A stretch of DNA of 64,000 nucleotides from Bradyrhizobium oligotrophicum S58 (GTDB lineage: Bacteria; Pseudomonadota; Alphaproteobacteria; Rhizobiales; Xanthobacteraceae): assembly GCF_000344805.1 (NCBI RefSeq), contig NC_020453.1, forward strand, positions 4,063,001 through 4,127,000, read 5' to 3'. Shown here in pieces: positions 54,331 to 62,736 of this stretch. Every line of letters begins with the position of its first letter. The stretch's first letter is position 1. The notes under the pieces were generated by a model that did not search any database, was not told the origin of the DNA, and worked only from the letters and a program-made list of their open reading frames with translations. The position numbers were made by a program, and so were the translations under genes.

Positions 54331-55764
54331 TCACGCAGCGGCCGCGACGCGCAGATGTTCGGCGATCCAGTGATCGAGATCCGCCAGCGCGCGGGCGCTC
54401 ATCGCCTGCTTCTTGGCGACCGTCTTCTCGTTGCCCTTCAACCGCGTGCCATCGGGCTTTCGGGTCGGCGCCGCGGCCAGCGGCGGAAACAGGCCGAAAT
54501 TGATGTTCATGGGCTGGAACGAGCGTGTCGCGCCGTCGATCGTTTCGATATGGCCGCCCGTGATGTGACCGAGCAGGGACCCGAGTGCCGTGGTCGACGG
54601 CGGCGGTGGCAAACTTGCGCCGCGACTCTCCGCGGCGGCGTAGAGCCCCGCAATCAGGCCGATGCTTGCGGACTCGACGTAGCCCTCGCATCCCGTCATC
54701 TGGCCGGCAAAGCGCAGCCGCGGCTGGGCGCGCAGGCGGAGTTGCGAATCGAGCAGTTTCGGCGAGTTGAGAAAGGTGTTGCGATGCAGGCCGCCGAGCC
54801 GCGCGAACTCCGCGTTTTCGAGGCCCGGGATGGTGCGGAAGATCTGCTGCTGCGGGCCATATTTCAGCTTCGTCTGAAAACCCACCATGTTGTAGAGCGT
54901 GCCGAGCTTGTTGTCCTGCCGCAGCTGCACGATCGCATAGGGCTTGACCGTCGGGGCATGCGGATTGGTCAGCCCCACCGGCTTCATCGGACCATGACGC
55001 AGCGTCTCGTGGCCACGCTCGGCCATCACCTCGACCGGCAGGCAGCCGTCGAAATAGGGCGTGTTGGTCTCCCACTCCTTGAACTCGGTCTTCTCGCCCG
55101 CGAGCAGTGCCGCGACGAAAGCGTCGTACTGCTCCCTCGTCATCGGACAGTTGATGTAGTCAGCGCCGGTGCCGCCGGGACCGACCTTGTCGTAGCGGGA
55201 CTGGAACCAGGCCTTGGACATATCGATCGTGTCCTTGTGCACGATCGGCGCGATGGCGTCGAAGAAGGCGAGCGCGGTCTCGTCGGTCAGTTCCCGGATC
55301 GCTTCGGCCAGCGGCTGCGAGGTGAGGGGGCCGGTAGCGACGATAACGTTAGTCCATTCCGCTGGCGGCAGGCCTGAGATCTCGCCGCGGCGCAGCTCGA
55401 TGCGCGGATGGCCTTCCAGAGCCGCGGCGACGGCCGCCGAGAAGCCGTCGCGATCGACGGCCAATGCACCACCGGCCGGCACCTGGTTGGCATCGGCGGC
55501 CCGCATGATCAGCGAGCCGAGCCGTCGCATTTCAGCATGCAGCAGGCCGACGGCGTTGTTGGCGGCGTCGTCCGAGCGGAACGAATTCGAGCAGACCAGC
55601 TCGGCTGGCGTGGCGGTCTGGTGAGCCTCGGTCATGCGCTCGGGCCGCATCTCATGCAGCACGACGTCGATGCCCGCCTCGGCAAGCTGCCAGGCGGCTT
55701 CAGACCCGGCGAGGCCCGCGCCAACCACGTGGACGGTATTGGAAGGTGATTTGGTCGCTGTCAT
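54331..55764 (-). CDS. trmFO: tRNA m5U54 methyltransferase TrmFO
   Basis: A 477-aa folate- and FAD-dependent enzyme that makes 5-methyluridine 54 in tRNA. It begins with the FAD motif [21 protein letters not shown], then [28 protein letters not shown], a family signature, and [18 protein letters not shown] near the end. The start at 55764 is preferred over an upstream ATG 12 codons away. The kinase-ANL gene follows seven bases downstream, so both may be co-transcribed. Confidence 0.94.
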   Translation of the reverse strand: MTATKSPSNTVHVVGAGLAGSEAAWQLAEAGIDVVLHEMRPERMTEAHQTATPAELVCSNSFRSDDAANNAVGLLHAEMRRLGSLIMRAADANQVPAGGALAVDRDGFSAAVAAALEGHPRIELRRGEISGLPPAEWTNVIVATGPLTSQPLAEAIRELTDETALAFFDAIAPIVHKDTIDMSKAWFQSRYDKVGPGGTGADYINCPMTREQYDAFVAALLAGEKTEFKEWETNTPYFDGCLPVEVMAERGHETLRHGPMKPVGLTNPHAPTVKPYAIVQLRQDNKLGTLYNMVGFQTKLKYGPQQQIFRTIPGLENAEFARLGGLHRNTFLNSPKLLDSQLRLRAQPRLRFAGQMTGCEGYVESASIGLIAGLYAAAESRGASLPPPPSTTALGSLLGHITGGHIETIDGATRSFQPMNINFGLFPPLAAAPTRKPDGTRLKGNEKTVAKKQAMSARALADLDHWIAEHLRVAAAA

Positions 55765-55920
55765 CAGCGGGACAGGTAGCGCTTTTCCCGCGCGCTGCAA
55801 ATGCGGCAGTGGGATTCAGCGTCAGAAACCGGGCGGGTGTGTCGCGCTGCGCGAGGACTTAGATGCGGCAACGCCCGCAACGAGGCGGGCGATGTCCGGT
55901 AGAGATCGGAAGAAGGCTGA

Positions 55921-56073
55921 TCAGCCGTTGTAGTGACCGGCAGCAACGCGCGGAATGTCCGAACGGTCGAGACCGATGTCGGCAAGCTCGCGATCGCTGA
56001 GCTGCGACAGCTCGGCAACGTTGCGCTGATACTCACGGAACGCCTGGACCATGCGGATGAGCGAGAGCAACAT
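55921..56073 (-). CDS. DUF1127 (YjiS-like) mini-protein
   Basis: A 50-aa protein beginning MLLSLIRMVQAFREYQRNVAEL and containing LSQLSDRELADIGLDRSDIPRV, the DUF1127 core (L-x(3)-D-R-x-L-x-D-I-G-x-x-R-x-x-I). AAGGAGA at the right distance precedes the ATG. Members of this family in rhizobia and Agrobacterium bind RNA or affect small-RNA turnover and phosphate or stress responses. Too short for most gene finders. A second member lies at 59720-59884. Confidence 0.85.
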   Translation of the reverse strand: MLLSLIRMVQAFREYQRNVAELSQLSDRELADIGLDRSDIPRVAAGHYNG

Positions 56074-56547
56074 GAAAATTCTCCTTTAGTTCGCGATTCA
56101 GTTCTTCGTGTGAACCTCATCGTTGAAATGAACATAGAAGAGATTGTTGCGATGCAGAAGCGCTGATGTTGCGATGCAGCTAAACCTCCGGCGCATAGCT
56201 TGAGTAACGCTTGAGTAAGAATCATGCAGCGGTGATCCGCCACGTGGCAATGGCCGAAAACCCCCGTATTCATGCGGGATTTCTATCATGCCTTGGCATT
56301 TTCCGATGGAGAGACCCCTCTCTCGACAGAGTGGAGAAGAACACGGAAACGAGAATCGGCCGCCTCCTGCAAGCATAGGTAAATTGATGTGAACATAAAT
56401 TCATTGTTAGAAGTGCGGCCTCCCACCGGGCGTTCTCGATCACGGTCCGCTCGCAGGGATTTCATTCGTGATCTCCCGTGGATGTGCGACAAAGTGTCGC
56501 GGTGTCCGGCAATGATGCCGACGCCGTAGCACCAGCGAGGAAGAACA
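56074..56547. other. Divergent promoter region with direct repeats
   Basis: 474 bases between the DUF1127 gene (minus) and a small secreted-protein gene (plus). No further gene is supported. Two direct-repeat pairs are visible: TGTTGCGATGCAG at 56145-56157 and 56167-56179 (22 apart, about two helical turns), and GCTTGAGTAA at 56198-56207 and 56209-56218 (11 apart, one turn). Such helically phased repeats could be regulator sites. The part from 56380 to 56500 is relatively AT-rich. Confidence 0.45.
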
Positions 56548-56814
56548 ATGAAAATCAGATTGTTGGGGGCCGCGCTCATCACCGCGGCAATGGCCGCGTT
56601 CGGACCGGTCCAGGCGGCACGAATGCATGCTGCCGGCTGCAGCGGGGCCAATCTGGAAAAGACCGAGACGGCGATCGAGGCCATGGCCGACGGCGACGCC
56701 AGGTTTACGGCGCAGAAGGAGATTGCCGCGGCCCAGGACGCGTTGCTGAGCGGCAAGATGGGCGCCTGCAGCATGCACCTGACCAAGGCGATGCAGGCTG
56801 GGACGATCAAGTAG
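56548..56814 (+). CDS. Small secreted protein of unknown function
   Basis: An 88-aa precursor with a Sec signal (MKIRLLGAALITAAMAAFGPVQA, cleaved near residue 23). The mature 65 residues are helical with two cysteines (HAAGCSGANL and GACSMHL) that could form a disulphide. I do not recognise the family; similar tiny periplasmic proteins are common in Bradyrhizobium-like genomes. GAGGAAG precedes the ATG. It is monocistronic, closed by a hairpin. Confidence 0.7.
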   Translation: MKIRLLGAALITAAMAAFGPVQAARMHAAGCSGANLEKTETAIEAMADGDARFTAQKEIAAAQDALLSGKMGACSMHLTKAMQAGTIK

Positions 56815-56841
56815 TCATATCGTTCGCATCATCGAACCACC

Positions 56842-56872
56842 GGCCGGTCGCGTCCCCGCGATCGGCCTTTCC
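56842..56872. terminator. Hairpin between convergent genes
   Basis: GGCCGGTCGCG (56842-56852) pairs with CGCGATCGGCC (56857-56867, one G-U) around a TCCC loop, followed by TTTCC. It lies between the end of the small secreted-protein gene and the end of the convergent transglycosylase gene, a good place for a terminator. Confidence 0.6.
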
Positions 56873-56875
56873 ATT

Positions 56876-57697
56876 CTAGGGCGCCCTCGCCAGCTGGGTC
56901 GCGAAGGTCGCGATGGTCCGCGCATAGACCTCGCTCTTGTTCCACTGCTGGATGACCGCAAAGTTCGGACCGCCAGGCTCCCAATCCTTGCCCTTCTGCC
57001 AGCCATATCCCTTCAGGTAGTTCGCGGTGGAGGCCAGCACGTCGGGCGCGCTGCGGATCAGGTCGCGCCGTCCATTGCCGTCGAAATCGACCGCGTATTT
57101 GATCCAGGACGAGGGCATGAACTGGGTCTGGCCGATCTCGCCGGCCCAGGCGCCGCGCATCTCGGCCGGCTGCAGATCGCCGCGGTCGACGATGCGCAAC
57201 GCATCCAGCAACTCGCCGCGGAACTGCTCGGCGCGCCGGCAGTCAAAGGCCAAGGTCGCCAGCGCGCGGATGGTCGGGAACTTGCCGACATTGACGCCGA
57301 AATCTGTCTCCAGGCCCCAGATCGCGACCAGCACCTCGCCGGGCACGCCATAGGTCTGCTCGATCCGCGACAGTACCGAGCCATACTGCTTCAGCATGTT
57401 GGAGCCGCGGGTCAGTCGCGGCGGCACCATGCGGCCGGAAAACTCCTCGAAGGTCTGGCTGAAGACCTTCTGGCTGTGATCGCGGTTGAGCACGCTCTGG
57501 TCGGGCGATACGCCGGTAAGGGCGGCGCTGATCGCGTTCTGCGAGATCCCCTTGCCGGCGGCTTCGGTCTTGAACTCGGCGAGCCACGCGTCGAAATTTC
57601 CGCTTCCACAGGGAACGGCTGCGGGGGCTGGCGTGGAGAGTGTCAAAAGGGCGGCGACGCAGACAGAAGCGGCAACGGAGAGAACGCGAGCAATCAT
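56876..57697 (-). CDS. Lytic murein transglycosylase, MltB family
   Basis: A 273-aa exported muramidase-type enzyme. The signal MIARVLSVAASVCVAALLTL ends near PAPAA. The catalytic Glu is E130 in VAIWGLETDFG; GEIGQTQFMPSSW, DFDGNGRRDLIRS and STANYLKGYGWQKGKDW are typical of the SLT_2/MltB domain. There is no C-terminal peptidoglycan-binding domain and no lipobox, so it is a short soluble form. It cleaves glycan strands to 1,6-anhydro products that NagZ in this window would help recycle. Confidence 0.9.
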   Translation of the reverse strand: MIARVLSVAASVCVAALLTLSTPAPAAVPCGSGNFDAWLAEFKTEAAGKGISQNAISAALTGVSPDQSVLNRDHSQKVFSQTFEEFSGRMVPPRLTRGSNMLKQYGSVLSRIEQTYGVPGEVLVAIWGLETDFGVNVGKFPTIRALATLAFDCRRAEQFRGELLDALRIVDRGDLQPAEMRGAWAGEIGQTQFMPSSWIKYAVDFDGNGRRDLIRSAPDVLASTANYLKGYGWQKGKDWEPGGPNFAVIQQWNKSEVYARTIATFATQLARAP

Positions 57698-57904
57698 CGA
57701 AACACCTGGACGGCAATGGATTCAAAAAGCGTTGCTGGACGTGCTCCATGTCGGGCGTAACCGCGGCAGCAACAAGGCCTTTCGATCACGTTGGCGTCGG
57801 ATTTCGTGACCGCCGCAGCGGCCGCCGACGACTCGCATCGCCGGTTTCTCGAGACGATCGCCGGCCCGTGGGCCGGCGGCAGTGAACACGTCGCGCGTCT
57901 GTCT

Positions 57905-58816
57905 TCACATCCGGTCACGCGAGCGCCACGGGAACAGGTTGGCCGGGAAATCGGCCGCGGGCTTGGATTCCCGCGGGGCCGGCGGCAGGATCGGCGCGGC
58001 GTCGGGATGGATCGCGATGGCCTCGCGATAGAGATGCCAGGTGGCGTGGCCGAGCACCGGGATCACGACGGCAAGCCCAAGAAAGAACGGGATTGTGCCG
58101 AGCACCAGAAGCACCGCGACGATGAGGCCCCAGGTGGCGACCGGGATCGGATTTTGTGCCACCACGCGCAGCGAGGTGACGACGGCTTCGAGTGCGCCGG
58201 CGTGACGGTCCAGCATCAGCGGAAACGACACGATGCTGAGGCACAGCGCCACCAACGCAAACACGAAGCCCGCGCCACAGCCGACCGCCATCAGCCACCA
58301 GCCTTGCGGCGTTGTGAACACGCGCTGCACGAAGTCGCCCGGGCTTGTCGCCCCGCCATAGCCGAACAGCGCCACGTAGATCGTTTGCGCCGTGGCGACC
58401 CAGGTGACGAACAGCGCGAGCAGCAATGTGCCGAGCCCGAGCATCGAGCCGAACGACGGCGAGCGCAGCACCTCGAACGCGTCCCAGGCACTGGCCGCCT
58501 CGCCGCGGTCACGCCGGCTGGAGAGCTCATAGAGCCCGAGTGCCGCGAACGGGCCGAGCAGGGCGAAGCCTGCGGCCAGCGGGAACAACAGCGGCAGCAC
58601 CGCATAGCCGAACACGGCGCGCGCCAGCACCAGGCCGAGCACGGGATAGATCGCGCACAGCATGACCGCGTGGCTCGGAACCGCCTTGAAGTCGTCCCAG
58701 CCCAATCGCAGCGCGCGCATGAGGCTGGAAAAGTCGATCGTCCGGATCGTGATCTCGGCCGCGACCTCGTCGGCCGGCCGGACATGTGCCGCGGCATTGC
58801 TGTGGTAGGTGGCCAT
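57905..58816 (-). CDS. DUF2189 integral membrane protein
   Basis: A 303-aa membrane protein with about six hydrophobic segments. The start of the domain reads TIDFSSLMRALRLGWDDFKAVPSHAVML, and GFALLGPFAALGLYELSSRRDRGE is a DUF2189 hallmark; FPLMLDRHAGALEAVVTSLR.. lies later. Function unknown; similar proteins are sometimes annotated near respiratory genes. GAGGGAG places the start at 58816. The C-terminal tail is P/A-rich and cytoplasmic or periplasmic. Confidence 0.8.
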   Translation of the reverse strand: MATYHSNAAAHVRPADEVAAEITIRTIDFSSLMRALRLGWDDFKAVPSHAVMLCAIYPVLGLVLARAVFGYAVLPLLFPLAAGFALLGPFAALGLYELSSRRDRGEAASAWDAFEVLRSPSFGSMLGLGTLLLALFVTWVATAQTIYVALFGYGGATSPGDFVQRVFTTPQGWWLMAVGCGAGFVFALVALCLSIVSFPLMLDRHAGALEAVVTSLRVVAQNPIPVATWGLIVAVLLVLGTIPFFLGLAVVIPVLGHATWHLYREAIAIHPDAAPILPPAPRESKPAADFPANLFPWRSRDRM

Positions 58817-59217
58817 CGTCGTACGCTCCCTCATTGTTCATGGGGCGCTTCCCAACCACGCAGGCCGGGCTGCGCTTGTCGTCGGACGGATTCGCGGATG
58901 GCCAGACGCGATAAACCTCGGAACGGCATTCGCGAACGGAAGTGAAGAACATAATGACGATCGCGGCAGCGCCTACTCACGCCTCGGTGAGCGTTGTGAA
59001 TGTCGCAGTGCATTAGAGCGGCGCCCCCGACCCACGAAGCTGAGCATTCCCTAGACAAAGTCATTCCGCCGTCATTCCGCCTTGGGTAAGCTTCACAATC
59101 GTCGCCATGTTCGCGTTGGCAGGCGACCGGGGAGCGGACAGGCTCTGAGGGGCCGCTCCGCAACGGAACGCCGCCGGCCGAGTTCTTCATTCGATCACTA
59201 TCCATTGGGAGCCATTG
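58817..59217. other. Divergent intergenic region
   Basis: About 400 bases between the DUF2189 gene (minus) and the DUF3597 gene (plus). I see no gene. An 11-base unit, GTCATTCCGCC, is present twice in tandem at 59060-59081. No clear promoter match was found in either direction by eye. Confidence 0.4.
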
Positions 59218-59625
59218 ATGAGCGTTTTCGGAAAGATCATGGGCGCGATTTTCGGCCATAGCGCCGAGGCTACGCCGGCCGGCGGCAGCACCCCCGCCGC
59301 GGGCGGTACCGCGCCGGCAGGCGGCACGGCTGCGGCTCCGACGGCCGCGCCGGCTGCTGCGCCGCAAAACGTCGACGTGGCTGCGATCGTCGACAAGGCC
59401 GCGGCCGCCAAGCACGAGAAGCTGGAGTGGCGGACCTCGATCGTCGACCTGATGAAGGCGCTCGACATCGATTCGAGCCTCGCCGCGCGCAAGGAGCTCG
59501 CCAAGGAGCTCGGCTACAGCGGCGACACCAACGATTCGGCCAGCATGAACGTGTGGCTGCACAAGCAGGTCATGAGCAAGCTCGCGGCCAATGGCGGCAA
59601 GCTGCCGCCGGAGATCAAGCACTGA
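59218..59625 (+). CDS. DUF3597-domain protein
   Basis: A 135-aa protein. It starts MSVFGKIMGAIFGHS, continues through a G/A/P/T-rich disordered stretch (residues 15-60) and ends in the conserved helical domain (VDVAAIVDKAAAAK, LEWRTSIVDLMKALDIDSSLAARKELAKELGY, MNVWLHKQVMSKLA). The domain resembles LysM-like/BON-associated stress proteins but its role is unknown. GGGAG lies before the ATG; a TTG directly before it is an alternative. A strong terminator follows. Confidence 0.82.
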   Translation: MSVFGKIMGAIFGHSAEATPAGGSTPAAGGTAPAGGTAAAPTAAPAAAPQNVDVAAIVDKAAAAKHEKLEWRTSIVDLMKALDIDSSLAARKELAKELGYSGDTNDSASMNVWLHKQVMSKLAANGGKLPPEIKH

Positions 59626-59652
59626 GCGTGGGCCGCTCACGATCAAAAAGCG

Positions 59653-59680
59653 AAAGGCCCGCCATCGTGCGGGCCTTTTT
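59653..59680. terminator. Bidirectional intrinsic terminator
   Basis: AAAGGCCCGC (59653-59662) pairs with GCGGGCCTTT (59669-59678) around CATCGT, followed by TT on the plus strand; read on the minus strand the stem is followed by TTTCGCTTTTT. It separates the DUF3597 gene from the convergent DUF1127 gene and can serve both. Confidence 0.85.
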
Positions 59681-59719
59681 GCCGTCTTTGATGACGTCTT
59701 GCGTGAGACTGTGAACGCC

Positions 59720-59884
59720 TCAGGCGTGCACGAAGCGGGCGCGTTCCCAGGCCTGCGCATACATCTGGTCGCGGTTGACGCCGATGTCGCGCAGCGTGCG
59801 ATCGTCGAGCCGTTCGAGGCAGGCGAGTTGGGCGCGATAGTGAACGTAGCGCTTGAGAATGTCGAAAATGGCCGTGATGAACAT
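59720..59884 (-). CDS. DUF1127 mini-protein (second copy)
   Basis: A 54-aa protein, MFITAIFDILKRYVHYRAQL followed by ACLERLDDRTLRDIGVNRDQ and a WERARF tail. It keeps the L-x-x-L-D-D-R-x-L-x-D-I-G-x-x-R core. GGGGAGAGG precedes the start. It differs considerably from the copy at 55921-56073, so the two are old paralogues rather than a recent duplication. A role in RNA binding is known only for some family members elsewhere. Confidence 0.83.
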   Translation of the reverse strand: MFITAIFDILKRYVHYRAQLACLERLDDRTLRDIGVNRDQMYAQAWERARFVHA

Positions 59885-60000
59885 GAGCCTCTCCCCATTG
59901 GTCTGGTTGCTTGTTCGGCGGGGGATTGCTCGTCCATCCGGGTAGCCATTGCGTTAAGGCGCGCGGTTCAATCGGTTCGCTCGGTAGTTCTACGGCCCCG

Positions 60001-60273
60001 TCAGGCCATGATGTCCCGGTTCTCCGGATGGTCGCGGAGGTAATCGGCGACGAAGCTGCAGCCTGCAATGACCCTGCGGCCATCGGCGCGGATCAGCGCC
60101 AGTGCGCCTTCCACGAGCTGCGAGCCGATGCCGCGGCCACGCAGCGGTAGCGGGGTCTCGGTATGGGTGATGATCACCCCCTGCGGCGTGGCGCGGTAAT
60201 TGGCAAACGCGATGTTGCCGTCGATGTCGAGCTCGAAGCGGCTCCCGGCCTTGTTGTCGCGGACCTCAGTCAT
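60001..60273 (-). CDS. GNAT-like N-acetyltransferase (YjdJ type)
   Basis: A 90-aa minimal GNAT protein. It contains GNIAFANYRATPQGVIITHTETP, PLRGRGIGSQLVEGAL (acetyl-CoA-binding R-G-x-G-I-G loop) and VIAGCSFVADYLRDHPEN, the pattern of the short YjdJ/GNAT_YjdJ group whose substrates are largely unknown. The start at 60273 is preferred; upstream in-frame codons would enter the next gene. It follows the DUF3828 gene by 20 bases. Confidence 0.84.
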   Translation of the reverse strand: MTEVRDNKAGSRFELDIDGNIAFANYRATPQGVIITHTETPLPLRGRGIGSQLVEGALALIRADGRRVIAGCSFVADYLRDHPENRDIMA

Positions 60274-60293
60274 GCGTCTCTCTGCTTTCGTCT

Positions 60294-60836
60294 TTACTTT
60301 CGCTTGGGCTTCTCGGTGATTTTGAGGAACTCCACCAGCATCTGGCGGATCGACCAGGGCTTGCCATCGACCGCACCGCGGACGTCGTCGATCTTCCATT
60401 GGCCCGCTTCGCGCACGAGGTCATAACGGATGACGTTGTCGGCCTGTTCCTTGCGCTCGTCGCGATGGCCGGTGATGGCGACGGCGAGTGTGGCCTTGTC
60501 GGCCTCCTGCTTTTCCGGCGTCACTTTGAACGAGGCGACGTCGGGATCCTGCGAGTTGGTGATGGGATCGAAATCGACGGCGCCGACCTCGCCCTTCGGC
60601 GTGCGCGCGTCCATCCTGGCCCACTCGGCCGCCAGCGACTTCGACAGGTATCTTGCGCGCGCGGTCTTGCTCTCGATGACGAAGTTGCCGCCATCCTCGC
60701 CCTTGCCCTTGGCCACGCGGGTGTAGATCGCGGTCATGATCCCCACGGGATCATCGGAGGCGGCGGACTGCGCGCGAAGGGGCGACGCGGCGAGCGCGCC
60801 CGCGAGGCTCAGCAACAGGAGACGACGATCGATCAT
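60294..60836 (-). CDS. Secreted DUF3828-like protein
   Basis: A 180-aa exported protein. The signal is MIDRRLLLLSLAGALAASPLRAQSA. The mature part has TAIYTRVAKGKGEDGG, KSLAAEWARMDARTPKGEVGAVDFDPITNSQD and VIRYDLVREAGQWKIDDVRG, the strand pattern of NTF2-like DUF3828 domains. Function unknown. GAGGA precedes the start. It is probably co-transcribed with the GNAT gene downstream. Confidence 0.75.
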   Translation of the reverse strand: MIDRRLLLLSLAGALAASPLRAQSAASDDPVGIMTAIYTRVAKGKGEDGGNFVIESKTARARYLSKSLAAEWARMDARTPKGEVGAVDFDPITNSQDPDVASFKVTPEKQEADKATLAVAITGHRDERKEQADNVIRYDLVREAGQWKIDDVRGAVDGKPWSIRQMLVEFLKITEKPKRK

Positions 60837-61128
60837 GGGGATCCTCAAATCAGATTCGGCGCGCGCGGTAGGCGGTAGAAAGAATCAGGATGAGCGAATG
60901 CGCCGCCGGCAGGGATTTGTCGCACGGCATCCGCATTCGTTCGAATGACGCGGTCGCATGGGTGCGACGAAGCCGTCGCATGGGAGCGATGGGCAGGCCG
61001 AGCTTGCGAGGGCGCGCAGGACCGCGATAAACAGGCATGGAGGTAACGGGCGGCTGAGATCGCTCGCGCATGGATCGAGGGGACGCTGTCATGGGTGACA
61101 TCAGCTGCAGGCAGGCGAGGGCTCCTCA

Positions 61129-62730
61129 ATGAGCGCTGCTCCCTTGCGCATGTCGCGGCGGGTGATGAATCTCGCGCATATTATGACGCAGAACGGCCGC
61201 CGGCTCGGCGACCGCATCGGGTTCGTCTGGGGCGAGCGATCGTGGACCTGGCGCGAGATCGACGCGATGGTCTCGGCGCTGGCGGCGGCGCTCGCCGAGC
61301 AGGGCATCGTCAAGGGCGACCGCATTCTGGTGCATTCCAAGAACTGCGAGGAGATGTTCGTCTCGATGTTCGCCGCGTTCCGGCTCGGCGCAATCTGGGT
61401 GCCGACCAATTTCCGCCTGATGCCGGACGAGGTCACCTATCTCGCGACCGCCTCGGGCGCAAAGGCGTTTCTCTGTCACGGCGATTTTCCTGAGCACGCC
61501 GCGGCGGTGACAACCGCCGACTTCACCTGGTGCATCGGCGAGAGCGGCAGCTTCGGCACGCGCTCTGTCGCTGAGGCGATGAAGGCGCATGCGGGGGTTG
61601 ACGTCGCCAACGCGGATGTCGAGCATGACGATCCCTGCTGGTTCTTCTTCACCTCGGGCACCACCGGCCGCTCCAAGGCCGCGGTGCTGACGCATGGCCA
61701 GATGGCGTTCGTCATCACCAATCATCTCGCCGACCTGACGCCTGATACCACCGAGCACGACGCCTCGCTCGTGGTCGCGCCGCTGTCGCATGGCGCCGGC
61801 GTGCATCAGCTGATGCAGAGCGCGCGCGGTGCCAAGACCGTGCTGCTGCCGAGCGAGAAGTTCGACATCACCGAGGCCTTCCGACTCATTCAAGCGTATC
61901 GCGTCAGCAACCTGTTCACCGTGCCGACCATCCTGAAGATGATGGTGGAGCATCCCGCGGTCGAGCAGTTCGATCATTCCTCGCTGCGGCACGTGATCTA
62001 TGCCGGCGCGCCGATGTATCGCGAAGACCAGAAGCGTGCGCTGGCGCGGCTCGGCAAGGTGATCGTGCAGTATTTCGGGCTCGGCGAGGTCACGGGCAAC
62101 ATCACGGTGTTGCCGGCCGCGGCGCATGAGGAGGAGGACGGCCCGCAGGCGCGAATTGGGACTTGCGGCTATGAGCGCACCGGCATGCAGGTCTCGATCC
62201 AAGACGATGGGGGACGCGAGCTGAAGCCGGGCGAGACCGGTGAGATCTGCGTCATCGGCCCGGCGGTGTTCGCCGGCTACTACGACAATCCCGAGGCCAA
62301 TGCGAAGGCGTTCCGCGACGGCTGGTTCCGCACCGGCGATCTCGGCCACATGGACGCGCAGGGCTTCGTCTACATCACCGGCCGCGCCTCGGACATGTAC
62401 ATCTCCGGCGGCTCCAACATCTATCCGCGCGAGGTCGAGGAAAAGATCCTGACCCATCCCGACATCGGCGAGGTCGCCGTGCTCGGCGTGCCCGATCCGG
62501 TGTGGGGCGAAGTCGGGGTTGCCGTCTGCGTGCCGCGCGAAGGTGCTGTAACGCCGAGCGAGAGCGACATGGCCGGCTATCTCGCGACCAAGCTGCCGCG
62601 CTACAAGATGCCGAAGCGCTTCTTCTTCTGGGATGCCCTGCCGAAGTCCGGCTACGGTAAGATCCCCAAACGGCTGGTGCGCGATGAGCTCGAAGCGCGC
62701 GGCCTGCTCGATCTCACCAAGCAAGGCTGA
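61129..62730 (+). CDS. Acyl-CoA synthetase (AMP-dependent ligase)
   Basis: A 533-aa adenylate-forming enzyme. The P-loop-like A3 motif is FFFTSGTTGRSKAAVLTH, with A5 QYFGLGEVTG, A7 WFRTGDLGHMDAQGFVYITGR and A10 SGYGKIPKRLV with the catalytic Lys. It activates a fatty or aromatic acid to the CoA thioester; the acyl specificity is not readable. The first 13 residues are poorly conserved, so a start at ATG 61165 is possible. It is followed six bases later by a PPC-domain gene. Confidence 0.88.
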   Translation: MSAAPLRMSRRVMNLAHIMTQNGRRLGDRIGFVWGERSWTWREIDAMVSALAAALAEQGIVKGDRILVHSKNCEEMFVSMFAAFRLGAIWVPTNFRLMPDEVTYLATASGAKAFLCHGDFPEHAAAVTTADFTWCIGESGSFGTRSVAEAMKAHAGVDVANADVEHDDPCWFFFTSGTTGRSKAAVLTHGQMAFVITNHLADLTPDTTEHDASLVVAPLSHGAGVHQLMQSARGAKTVLLPSEKFDITEAFRLIQAYRVSNLFTVPTILKMMVEHPAVEQFDHSSLRHVIYAGAPMYREDQKRALARLGKVIVQYFGLGEVTGNITVLPAAAHEEEDGPQARIGTCGYERTGMQVSIQDDGGRELKPGETGEICVIGPAVFAGYYDNPEANAKAFRDGWFRTGDLGHMDAQGFVYITGRASDMYISGGSNIYPREVEEKILTHPDIGEVAVLGVPDPVWGEVGVAVCVPREGAVTPSESDMAGYLATKLPRYKMPKRFFFWDALPKSGYGKIPKRLVRDELEARGLLDLTKQG

Positions 62731-62736
62731 GGCGTG

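Noticed and set aside
58870..59217. EcfG-type stress promoters (GGAAC-N16/17-CGTT) before the DUF3597 gene
   Set aside because: GGAAC occurs at 58920-58924 and 59165-59169, but no CGTT-like element follows at the correct distance in either case.
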